From the NCBI RefSeq assembly GCF_025370875.1, contig NZ_JAMXFD010000002.1, positions 364,218-428,217 of the forward strand: a stretch of 64,000 bases of DNA. Reading direction: 5' to 3'. Shown piece by piece: positions 24,978-33,084 of the stretch (position 1 is its first letter; the number at the start of each line of letters is the position of its first letter). The DNA is from Laspinema palackyanum D2c (GTDB taxonomy: Bacteria > Cyanobacteriota > Cyanobacteriia > Cyanobacteriales > Laspinemataceae). The notes under the pieces were generated by a model, which did no database searches, had not been told where the DNA came from, and saw only the letters and a list, made by a program, of their open reading frames with translations. The position numbers and the translations under genes are program-made.

Positions 24978-27479
24978 ATGTCTAAAGATATTGGCAAAAA
25001 ATTAGCCCAAGAAGCCGGTAGACGAGAACTCAGTCGAATCATCATGCGGGGTTCCTCCATGAAAATGGGGATGAAGAATCGCCTGTTCCGATTCGTCCCG
25101 GCTCCATTCCAATGGGTGATTCCCTTTGTGCAGCAAAACTTAAAGATTCAACCGCCCAAACTGGCCGAATTAAAATTCCAGCTACCCGGAGTATTTCGGA
25201 AAAGTCAAGACATCACCAAACAGTCAGAGCAACTCGCCCCAGAAATTGAAATAGGGACGCTACCGGAAGTTTTTCAACCTGTTAAACCCCTGTATTCAAA
25301 GTATGATTGCCCCCGAGGGAATCCTTTAAGCTGCGAAGTGGCTCAAGAGACCCTGGAGGCAAAACCCCAAGCCAAATATTGCCGACAATGTGGGTTTCCG
25401 GTTCCTTTAGCACCGGAAACCAAAATCCGAGGCGATCGCGGAACTTACCAAATTGAAAGATTGCTGCGCCATCGGGGAATGGGACGGCTCTATGAAGCGA
25501 TTCAAATTAGCGATCGCCAACCCGTCATCCTCAAAGAATATGTCTTACCCAAACGCTATTTTAACTCCGAAGAAATTCGCCAGCGCAAAGACTTATTTCG
25601 GTTAGTCGCTGGGATTAATTTAGCCGATGGTCGCATCCAGGACCAGCGGCTGATTTCCCCCTGGGAGGCAGTCGCCCCCTTACGCGAAGAACGCTGCTAT
25701 CTCATCACCAAAGGACAAATCGACGCCTTCCCCACCCTGTCCAGCTACCTCCTAGAAACAGGACCCTTTACTAGCCCCCAAGTTCGTCAAGTCCTCGACC
25801 AAGTATTACAAAGCTTAGAGTTTCTCCATGAGCAGAAATTTCGCCTGCGGTCCGGTGCACTGAAACAGGGAATCATTCATGGAAACCTCAGTTTAGATAG
25901 CCTAATTTTTGTCCCCAATACCCAAGGCTTCTTTATTTATTTATGCGATTTAGCCCTCTGGGAAAATTTGGGTCAACCCCTCTTATCCGACTCGGGCTAT
26001 TCCTCTCCAAAACTAGATTTAAAAGCATTAGGATATATCGCATTCTATTTATTAGTGGGACGGACATTTAACCCCAAATCTGAACAGGAACTCGACCCCA
26101 GGTTAGAGGACGATTGGCCAGTGGGCATACATCCGGGACTGAAAGATTTTATTTTAAACTTAATTGGAGGGGGAACTAAAACATTTGAAACCGCTCAAGT
26201 GGCGCGGCAAACTCTGCTCAAATTATCCGGTGAATGGTGGCTTGGGGATGGCAGCGTGATTCCCTCGGGAATACCGGAAGCAGTCGTGATTGAAACCGTT
26301 GAAAAAAAACGCCGTCAACGCACCCGAATTTTAGCATTTTTATTGGGAACTTTAGGTTTAATATTACTCGCCCTGTTAATTTGGTGGGCAATGGTGAATC
26401 GGCAGCAACAATCGGTGGCAAAAGACCCGGTTTGTTGTATTGACAAACTAGCCGGTATTCCCCTGGGAAACTTTACCTACACCGCATCAGTAAATGGCAC
26501 TTGGAGTTATTTACTCCAGCAACCCAATTTAATTGCCCCCAGCAGAACGTTAGAGCAAGAGTTACAACAACGCCTCCAACCAGAAGACCCCAGTGAACCG
26601 CCGAAATACACCTTTCGCTATTTACCTGAACCCACGTCAACCGAGGCGATCGCCAAGGTTTTATCGGGAGAAACTGACTTTGCCATTACCAATTTGCTCA
26701 ATGCTCGCACCGCTTACGATAATTTAATTCACACTCAAATCGGCTATCGAGAATTTGCTTATGATGGCATTGTGGTGTTCGTTCCCTTCAGCTATTCTCG
26801 CCGAGAAAATGGCCTCCCCCAACGGTTAAATGGAAGCATTACCTTCGACCAATTACGGCAACTTTATACGGGTAAAATTACCAATTGGCAAGAATTAGGC
26901 GGTCCCAATCTTCCCGTCAAACTCTATATTCCCAATGAAGAAGAAGCGTTGCGAATCTTTGAACAGCGCGTGCTCAAAGATGAACGGGCGATCGCTGAAT
27001 TTCAGAACCTCCTGAAAACCCCAACCACCGCCGATACCCTCGTCAGAATTCCCGCCACAATTACCCCACTTTCTACCTTCAATATGCTGCGAACCGTTAT
27101 CCGAGATTTTGAAGATAGAAATATTGGCAGTATTGGATTTGCCCCCTTGAGTCAAGTCTTTGGACAATGTTCCGTTTATCCCCTCGCCTTAAGTGAGGGG
27201 AACCAACCTCCGGTTTCTCCCTTAGTTAGAACTCTGGATAACCAACCGATTTCTCCCCAGACTGACTTATGTAATAGTAAAGGCAGTTATAGCCCGAATG
27301 CGACCGCATTTTCCCAAAATCACTATCCCTTAGCCTATCCTTTGGTAGTGATTTATCCCCGGGATAACCGTCTCCCCTCCGCTGGAGAAAAATTTGCCGA
27401 AATTCTCAGGACCCTAGAAGTTCAAACCCTCCTCGATCGCGCGGGACTTATTCCGATTTACCGACAATCTCCCCCCTAA
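24978..27479 (+). CDS. Zinc-ribbon / pseudokinase / transmembrane / PstS-like fusion protein
   Basis: 833 residues from ATG 24978; an upstream extension to 24891 would overlap the divergent Nif11 gene. Order: basic N-terminus (1-75); zinc-ribbon-like Cys111, Cys119, Cys135, Cys138; protein-kinase-like domain (155-425); membrane helix (451-473, ILAFLLGTLGLILLALLIWW); then a phosphate-binding-protein-like (PstS/PBP-type) domain to the end, with TGKITNWQELGGPNLPVKLY as its most diagnostic part. The kinase keeps the ATP-anchoring Lys (VILKEY, Lys186) but HRD is HGN (301-303) and DFG is DLA (324-326), so phosphotransfer is unlikely. It looks like a membrane sensor: ligand binding outside or in the lumen, pseudokinase inside. 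It immediately precedes the tube gene. Confidence 0.82.
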   Translation: MSKDIGKKLAQEAGRRELSRIIMRGSSMKMGMKNRLFRFVPAPFQWVIPFVQQNLKIQPPKLAELKFQLPGVFRKSQDITKQSEQLAPEIEIGTLPEVFQPVKPLYSKYDCPRGNPLSCEVAQETLEAKPQAKYCRQCGFPVPLAPETKIRGDRGTYQIERLLRHRGMGRLYEAIQISDRQPVILKEYVLPKRYFNSEEIRQRKDLFRLVAGINLADGRIQDQRLISPWEAVAPLREERCYLITKGQIDAFPTLSSYLLETGPFTSPQVRQVLDQVLQSLEFLHEQKFRLRSGALKQGIIHGNLSLDSLIFVPNTQGFFIYLCDLALWENLGQPLLSDSGYSSPKLDLKALGYIAFYLLVGRTFNPKSEQELDPRLEDDWPVGIHPGLKDFILNLIGGGTKTFETAQVARQTLLKLSGEWWLGDGSVIPSGIPEAVVIETVEKKRRQRTRILAFLLGTLGLILLALLIWWAMVNRQQQSVAKDPVCCIDKLAGIPLGNFTYTASVNGTWSYLLQQPNLIAPSRTLEQELQQRLQPEDPSEPPKYTFRYLPEPTSTEAIAKVLSGETDFAITNLLNARTAYDNLIHTQIGYREFAYDGIVVFVPFSYSRRENGLPQRLNGSITFDQLRQLYTGKITNWQELGGPNLPVKLYIPNEEEALRIFEQRVLKDERAIAEFQNLLKTPTTADTLVRIPATITPLSTFNMLRTVIRDFEDRNIGSIGFAPLSQVFGQCSVYPLALSEGNQPPVSPLVRTLDNQPISPQTDLCNSKGSYSPNATAFSQNHYPLAYPLVVIYPRDNRLPSAGEKFAEILRTLEVQTLLDRAGLIPIYRQSPP

Positions 27480-27606
27480 TCCAAATCAGTCCAGGACGGG
27501 TGAAGTTCGACCTTTGTCTAGTATCCACAACAATCCAACAAACCTAAACTGAGCTATAGTTTTGGGGGCTCAATGCGTCACCAAATCACAGGGGAGTCAT
27601 TAATTC

Positions 27607-28173
27607 ATGACCAAACAAAATCAGCCGGAAACCCACGGACTGAATTATATTACGGCCAATCGGTTTTATGTAGAGATGCAGGAAACCAACTCCATCTCCG
27701 CTTGTTTTAATGAATGTTCGGGGTTGAGCGTTACGGTTAACTATGACACCTATTTTGAAGGGGGAGTCAACAACCAACAGCGAATTATCCTGGGAAACAC
27801 CCAATTTTCAGAAGTCACCCTCAAAAGAGGGCTAACCAATGATGCCGCATTTTGGGGCTGGGCATCGCGAATGCTGACTAAAATCAGCCCGGAAAATGGC
27901 GGGAGTCCCCAGCGTCGGGATATCAATATTTTACTGTTTAACACCGCCGGAGAAACGATTCAGTGTTGGACCCTCATCGGGGCGGTTCCCGTTGCCTGGA
28001 GAGCCCCGGCATTAAGGGCAGATGCGGCAACCGTGGCGATCGAAGAGTTATCTTTGGCTTATGAAGGGTTAAATGTTTCCGTGGATACTAACCCCGGTGG
28101 CGGTGGCAATGCCCTCGGTGGTGGTAGTAAGATTCACAAGAGTGGCAGGGGTGCCGGTGGGTTCTTTATTTAG
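27607..28173 (+). CDS. Contractile injection system inner tube protein (gp19-like)
   Basis: 188 residues. It forms the hexameric rings of the rigid tube that is driven through the target membrane. Segments FYVEMQETNSISACFNECSG, NQQRIILGNTQFSEVTLKRG and AFWGWASRMLTKI match T4 gp19/Pvc1-type tube proteins. The core is normal, but a Gly-rich C-terminal tail of about 25 residues (GGGGNALGGGSKIHKSGR) extends past the usual ~150. It is the only tube paralogue in the window, while PVC-type loci commonly carry two. No sheath gene stands next to it. It is followed after 10 bp by the next gene, so co-transcription is likely. Confidence 0.9.
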   Translation: MTKQNQPETHGLNYITANRFYVEMQETNSISACFNECSGLSVTVNYDTYFEGGVNNQQRIILGNTQFSEVTLKRGLTNDAAFWGWASRMLTKISPENGGSPQRRDINILLFNTAGETIQCWTLIGAVPVAWRAPALRADAATVAIEELSLAYEGLNVSVDTNPGGGGNALGGGSKIHKSGRGAGGFFI

Positions 28174-28183
28174 GGGTTAAATT

Positions 28184-28999
28184 ATGGTAGAATCTGTGGA
28201 AAATTATGGGGAGGAACCGCGCGATCGCAGTCGCCTTTCTGGGTTGAAACCCCTGGGAATTCAAAAACCCTTTTTGCCCCATCAAACCCTGGGACAAAAC
28301 TCCTTTGAACCTCAATTTTTAGCCCCGATCGCCCGGGAATCTCTAACGGTTCTTAGTTGGAGCGATCGTTTCGCACCCGGTGAGGAGGAAACCGTTGAGG
28401 AACGGGAGCAATTTCAGGAGGAACGCCCAGGAGAGAGTCGGGAACTGACCGAAATAGCGATCGCCACCAAAGCAGGACAACCTCTGGGACAGTGGCATTC
28501 CATCGGCGATCGCTCAACCCAACTTACCCTCATAACCAACCCGTCGCCGCAACTCCCCCTCACCCTCTCGGTAGAAGAGATTTCCCCGAATTTTCCGGAA
28601 GTATCCGCCTTAACTCCCGAAGGGAGTCCTCCTCTGGATCTGGGCATCGCAACTACCACAGACTCCATGCCAACCGCTTGGGCGAATCTGGAAGACTTAC
28701 TCAGCCAAACCGCTGAAATTGATACAGAAGGGGAATTTGTGTTAACCCCTTGGGGAGTACAACGAGACAGTCCCCCAGAACCCCAGCGCGATCGGTCCCC
28801 AGTCCCCGCCCAAAATCCCCCCGACTATCCCGATCCTAGAAGTCGAGAAGTCACCATCACCGCCCCGGGATATGGACCCACACCGGAACCGGAAAACTTA
28901 GAGATTTTAGCGCGAAAAGTTTACGATTTGATTAAACAGCGTCTAACAATCGATCGCGAACGGAATGGAGGTCGCTATTCTCGGCGATCGCCCTGGTAA
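28184..28999 (+). CDS. Unrecognised protein in the Pvc6 position of the injection locus
   Basis: 271 residues, mostly Pro/Glu-rich and probably disordered, with no domain I can name. Only the C-terminus looks structured: EILARKVYDLIKQRLTIDRE, a basic amphipathic helix resembling the tails of phage tail-assembly proteins. It is translated from ATG 28184, ten bases after the tube gene, and precedes the tube-adaptor gene. In PVC/Afp loci a small DUF5908-type protein occupies this slot; this one is about four times longer. An assembly or tube-capping role is inferred from position only. Confidence 0.6.
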   Translation: MVESVENYGEEPRDRSRLSGLKPLGIQKPFLPHQTLGQNSFEPQFLAPIARESLTVLSWSDRFAPGEEETVEEREQFQEERPGESRELTEIAIATKAGQPLGQWHSIGDRSTQLTLITNPSPQLPLTLSVEEISPNFPEVSALTPEGSPPLDLGIATTTDSMPTAWANLEDLLSQTAEIDTEGEFVLTPWGVQRDSPPEPQRDRSPVPAQNPPDYPDPRSREVTITAPGYGPTPEPENLEILARKVYDLIKQRLTIDRERNGGRYSRRSPW

Positions 29000-29040
29000 A
29001 TACAGTATAACTGCACTATTAATAATGAGGAAAAACCCCC

Positions 29041-29514
29041 ATGCCTGGTAATAACGTTGCCTCCGGGAAACTCGAAAAAGCAAAACTAATTTCCCAAGAA
29101 AGTGACACCATAGAATTCATGTTCAACCCTACTGAACTGGTATTCGATCAATCCGTTACCCTCAATCCCAGTCGAGGCGCGCGCACCAGTTCTGGATTAT
29201 CTAAAGTCAGCTTTGCCCATCCCGAACCCTGCACCCTTACCATTAGTAACATCATCTTTGATACCTACGAAACCGGCACCAGCATCCTCCCTTCTATTAA
29301 TCTTCTCAAACAAGCCGTCAGTTTTGCCACAAAAGGAACTGCCGCCAAAAAACGTCCTCCCACCTATATTTTTGCTTGGGGACAACAACAATATATGCGC
29401 TGTTTCGTCACCCGCCTCAGCTATCGATTAACCCGCTTTTTACCCGATGGAACTCCCGTGCAAGCGCGAGTTGATTTGACCCTGACTGAAGTGGATAAAG
29501 CAACTGGGAAGTAG
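29041..29514 (+). CDS. CIS tube-baseplate adaptor (Pvc7-like) lacking a LysM domain
   Basis: 157 residues. The sequence KAKLISQESDTIEFMFNPTE, then FAHPEPCTLTISNIIFDTYE and GQQQYMRCFVTRLSYRLTRF, is the contractile-injection-system tube-protein N-terminal domain, known from Afp7/Pvc7-type proteins that connect the spike hub to the tube. Those proteins usually carry a C-terminal LysM domain; here the protein ends right after the strand ARVDLTLTEVDKA, so only the N-terminal domain exists. A GAGGAAAA ribosome-binding region precedes ATG 29041. Order tube-X-adaptor-spike is conserved with PVC loci. Confidence 0.88.
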   Translation: MPGNNVASGKLEKAKLISQESDTIEFMFNPTELVFDQSVTLNPSRGARTSSGLSKVSFAHPEPCTLTISNIIFDTYETGTSILPSINLLKQAVSFATKGTAAKKRPPTYIFAWGQQQYMRCFVTRLSYRLTRFLPDGTPVQARVDLTLTEVDKATGK

Positions 29515-29596
29515 GGAGATAGGGGGGATGGGGGAGATTGCGTTTTTTATTGATTAATTATCATCAGAAATTTATACCAAAACCACATTAAGAACC

Positions 29597-31753
29597 ATGA
29601 CAGCAATCTCTTACTTAGCTCAACCTAGCTTAAAAATAGATGGAACCGAGGCTTCTGAAAAATTAAGGGCAGATATTATAGAAATCTCCGTAGAAGAAAG
29701 CCTTCATCAGCCGGGAATGTTTACCCTGATGATTAACAATGACTACTTCCCCGGGACGGGAGAACCCTGGGGACATGAAAAATTATTTGCCATTGGTAAA
29801 CCCATCGAAATTGGGTTTAGTTCCAGTACCACCGAAGCCCCGGAATTTTCCAAAGGAAAAACCACTGCCAGCCTATTTAAAGGAGAGATTACCTCCATTG
29901 AATGTAGTTTTACCGAAACCTCAGAAGCTACCATGTTGATTCGCGGCTATGACGTGGGACATCGGCTGCATCGGGGGAGATATAATCGGTCCTTTCAAAA
30001 TATGAGCGATACGGATATCCTGAAAAAAGTGATTGGGGAAGTGGGAATCACCAGTGGAACCATTGATTCCAGTGGTTCTCCCCATGATTATGTGTTTCAA
30101 GAGAACCAAACTAACATGGAATTTCTGCGGGAACGAGCAACCCGCAATGGATTTGAACTGTTCGTTCAGGATGGAAAACTTAATTTTAGAAAACCTAAAG
30201 CAGGCAGCACCTTAGAGTTAAAATGGTTGCAGGATATCCATAGTTTTAGAGTGCGCGTGTCCAGTACAGAACAAGTGAGTTCGGTGGAGGTACGCGGATG
30301 GGATTATAAACAAAAAAAAGCCATTGTTTCTAAGGCTGATTCGGCCAAGGTACTGACCACTACCCAATATCAAGAGGGTAAAAAAACCAGTTCTGCCTTC
30401 AATGGAAAACCCTCCAAAGCCACGATGATAGTCGTGGATAAACCTGTTTTTAGTAATAAAGAAGCCGATACGATCGCCCAATCGTTGTGCAATGAATTAG
30501 GTGGAGAATTTGTCCAAGCCGATGCCGTTGCCGAAGGGAATCCCGACATCCGCACCGGCAAACTGGTCCAATTTGCCGACATGGGAAAATATAGCGGAAA
30601 ATACTATATTACCGAAGCTCGCCACCTGTATCAAGAAGGGATTTATACCACCGAATTTAGTGTCAGAGGATTGCGGGCGGATGATATTTCCACCACCGTC
30701 GCACCAGAAACCCGACTAGAACCGGGACAAACCATGATGGTGGGAGTGGTATCTAATAATAACGACCCGGATGGGTTAGGACGAGTGCGGGTGAAATTTC
30801 CCACCCTGACAGAAGAACATGAAAGTAATTGGGCGCGAGTAGTGGCGATCGGGGGTGGACCCGATCGCGGATTTGACTGCTTGCCAGAAATCAACGATGA
30901 AGTCCTAGTTGCCTTTGAACATGGAGATATTCATCGACCTTATATCATCGGGGGCGTCTGGAATGGCAAAGATAAACCCCCAGAAAAAGTAGCCGAATCC
31001 GTCGCCGGTGGAAAAGTGCGTCTCAGAACGATTAAAACTCGTCTCGGTCATAAATTGCAATTTGTCGAAGAAGATAAAGGCAACAGTAAAAAAGGAATTT
31101 ATATGGAGACTGTTGAAGGAGATAAACATAAACTGCATCTGAATGATACGGAGAAAAAGATAGAAATGAAAACCAGCGGGTCTCATTACCTGCTGTTAGA
31201 TGATAAAAACAAAAAACTTGAAGCTAAAACCAAGGGCAGTCATACCGTCTTAATGGATGATAGCAGTAAAAAAATAGAGGTAACCTCTGCCGGGGACATG
31301 AACGTGAAAACGGGGAATTCGGGAAGCAGCAACACCCTCAAAGTCAATGCAGGAGAAATTCAACTCACCGGCGCTACTAAAATCGTGCTGAAAGTTGGCT
31401 CGAATAGTATTGAAATATCCAATACGGGGATTAAAATTGATGCGATGAAAGTGGAAGTGGTCGGAAAACAAGCAGTCGAGATTAAATCCCCACTTAAAGT
31501 TGACATTAGTGGCGCAGCTGAAGTCAATGTCAGTTCAGCCGCGAAAGTTGCGATTCAAGCCGGGGCCTCCCTAGAGGCTAAAGCGGGGGGTAAATTGGAT
31601 CTCCTAGCAGGCATGGCCTTAAATGGCACTGCAGGGGGTTCGGTAAGTTTGACTGGTGCGGCTGGAGCGACTATTACCACCGGGGCCTCATTCCAAGTGA
31701 CGGCAGGTGTAACTGCGGGGATTGTAGCACCCCTAATTCGCCTCAATTGTTGA
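29597..31753 (+). CDS. VgrG/Pvc8-like spike (hub) protein
   Basis: 718 residues. The N-terminal ~370 residues form the gp27-like hub (IRGYDVGHRLHRGRYNRSFQ, NMEFLRERATRNGFELFVQ). The gp5-like OB-fold follows at about 375-460 (MMVGVVSNNNDPDGLGRVRV, LVAFEHGDIHRPYIIGGVWN). The remainder is a long repetitive beta-region (KIEMKTSGSHYLLLDDKNKK and related units), forming the triangular needle. It ends in Ala/Gly-rich repeats. It should trimerise under the tube and carry the PAAR tip, whose gene follows directly. No extra enzymatic C-terminal domain is seen. Confidence 0.93.
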   Translation: MTAISYLAQPSLKIDGTEASEKLRADIIEISVEESLHQPGMFTLMINNDYFPGTGEPWGHEKLFAIGKPIEIGFSSSTTEAPEFSKGKTTASLFKGEITSIECSFTETSEATMLIRGYDVGHRLHRGRYNRSFQNMSDTDILKKVIGEVGITSGTIDSSGSPHDYVFQENQTNMEFLRERATRNGFELFVQDGKLNFRKPKAGSTLELKWLQDIHSFRVRVSSTEQVSSVEVRGWDYKQKKAIVSKADSAKVLTTTQYQEGKKTSSAFNGKPSKATMIVVDKPVFSNKEADTIAQSLCNELGGEFVQADAVAEGNPDIRTGKLVQFADMGKYSGKYYITEARHLYQEGIYTTEFSVRGLRADDISTTVAPETRLEPGQTMMVGVVSNNNDPDGLGRVRVKFPTLTEEHESNWARVVAIGGGPDRGFDCLPEINDEVLVAFEHGDIHRPYIIGGVWNGKDKPPEKVAESVAGGKVRLRTIKTRLGHKLQFVEEDKGNSKKGIYMETVEGDKHKLHLNDTEKKIEMKTSGSHYLLLDDKNKKLEAKTKGSHTVLMDDSSKKIEVTSAGDMNVKTGNSGSSNTLKVNAGEIQLTGATKIVLKVGSNSIEISNTGIKIDAMKVEVVGKQAVEIKSPLKVDISGAAEVNVSSAAKVAIQAGASLEAKAGGKLDLLAGMALNGTAGGSVSLTGAAGATITTGASFQVTAGVTAGIVAPLIRLNC

Positions 31754-31849
31754 AATACCGGAGAATGCGACTTATGGCTAATGGTCAGTCCCCGGTGAAG
31801 CCGTTAAAAATGGGGACTAAATGATCCAGCCCATAATTAGAGAAAAATC

Positions 31850-32149
31850 ATGTTTCCTGTAGCAGTATTAGGAGATCTAGCCGGTGGGAGTCCGATTGTA
31901 GGACCCTGTGCACCCACGGTTTTAGTCATGGGACGACCGATCGCCTGTATGGGGGATGCGGTTGCCGGAGCACCGATGGCAGCGGGGACCTTGGTGATGC
32001 CTGCTTCGGTGACGGTGTTGGCGATGGGACGTCCCGTAGCGCATACCATGACAATGGCCGTGGGGATGAGCGTCCCGGCACCGATTCCAGTTCCCTTGAC
32101 GTTACCTGTGGTTGGCACCGGGGTGACCGTGTTGGTTGGACCTCCGTAA
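31850..32149 (+). CDS. PAAR-type spike tip protein
   Basis: 99 residues, made almost wholly of PAAR-like hydrophobic/Gly turns (VLVMGRPIACMGDAVAGAPM, VLAMGRPVAHTMTMAVGMSV). Such proteins form the sharp cone, usually with a bound metal, at the tip of the VgrG needle. The single Cys in RPIACMGD and the His in RPVAHTM are in the expected metal-ligand places. No effector extension follows the domain. It lies between the spike gene and gp25, as in eCIS loci. An AGAGAAA site precedes the ATG. Confidence 0.9.
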   Translation: MFPVAVLGDLAGGSPIVGPCAPTVLVMGRPIACMGDAVAGAPMAAGTLVMPASVTVLAMGRPVAHTMTMAVGMSVPAPIPVPLTLPVVGTGVTVLVGPP

Positions 32150-32157
32150 CCGGGGAA

Positions 32158-32221
32158 CACCCCTTCAGGGGTGACTAAGAACGGTTTTACAAACAGTTTG
32201 TAGTGACCCCTTCAGGGGTCA
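32158..32221. repeat. Two palindromes behind the PAAR gene
   Basis: CACCCCTTCAGGGGTG at 32158-32173 and TGACCCCTTCAGGGGTCA at 32204-32221 are near-perfect palindromes sharing the core CCCCTTCAGGGG. They lie eight bases after the PAAR stop, within a 283-bp spacer before gp25. They may form RNA hairpins that separate expression of the two genes. No T-run follows the first. Confidence 0.8.
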
Positions 32222-32432
32222 GGGATCACCGAGTGGCTACCATTCCTTGCAGATCAGACTTGCAACTCCTTGACGATGTTGGGTCATCTTCAGACCTCTG
32301 AGCAACCGCATCTTCAAGACCAAAACCCCCAGAAATTCCCCGGCCAGTCCACTACACTCGACTTTTGGCGAATATTCCTAAGTCTATAGATTTTAGTAAA
32401 CTAGCGACTAAAGTCTGTGGGCTAACTGTTTC

Positions 32433-32849
32433 ATGGCAAACGATTACAACCCCCAACCGCCTCGGGATTACGTCGGAACGGGATGGTCATTCCCGTTACG
32501 GATCAATGTCCAGGGCAAAATGCAACTGAGTTCCGATGTCCGCAATGTGGAGGAATCTATTCGGCTGATCCTCAATACCAAATTGGGGGAACGGGTTTAC
32601 CGCCCTAATTTTGGGTCGCGCCTGTCGGAGTTGGTGTTTGCACCGATGAATACTCAAACCCTCTTACTCATCCGAGTCTACATTGAAGAAGCTCTGGAAT
32701 TGTGGGAACCGAGGATTCTAATCGAGGGAATTTACACCGAACCCGATCCGGTTCGAGGTCGGGTTGAGGTTCGGATTGAATATAGTCTCAAAGACAGTTA
32801 CGAGACTCGTAGCATGGTCTATCCCTTTTATTTAATGCCGTCATCTTAG
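32433..32849 (+). CDS. gp25-like baseplate wedge protein (Pvc9-like)
   Basis: 138 residues. The gp25/lysozyme-related baseplate core is recognisable by DVRNVEESIRLILNTKLGER, VYRPNFGSRLSELVFAPMNT and LLIRVYIEEALELWEPRI, including the conserved Glu-Arg and Arg-Pro-Phe/Asn-Phe-Gly pattern. In T4-like systems gp25 links the inner baseplate to the first sheath ring, so its presence implies that a sheath exists somewhere in the genome. Normal length; single domain. Confidence 0.93.
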   Translation: MANDYNPQPPRDYVGTGWSFPLRINVQGKMQLSSDVRNVEESIRLILNTKLGERVYRPNFGSRLSELVFAPMNTQTLLLIRVYIEEALELWEPRILIEGIYTEPDPVRGRVEVRIEYSLKDSYETRSMVYPFYLMPSS

Positions 32850-32886
32850 GGAACTCCAAAAAATAAAACCGCTAAAACGTTCGGAG

Positions 32887-32979
32887 TGACTCCATCAAGG
32901 AGTCATCTTTAGAGAAACCCGGTCAAGGGGGGACGTTGAACAGTTGGATGATTTATTTTTTGCACTCCCCTTAAAGGGG
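32887..32979. repeat. Palindromes in the gp25-baseplate J spacer
   Basis: TGACTCCATCAAGGAGTCA (32887-32905) and CTCCCCTTAAAGGGGT (32965-32980 region) are palindromic and echo those behind the PAAR gene. A STRR-like GTTGGTCCGTTGTCATTTGT stretch follows at about 32989-33008. Confidence 0.6.
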
Positions 32980-33084
32980 TCGGGGGTCGTTGGTCCGTTG
33001 TCATTTGTAGCCCTGAATAATCAGGACAAACAAACCACAAAGGACCCATGATCCATGACAAAAAACCAATAAAAAATAACCATT

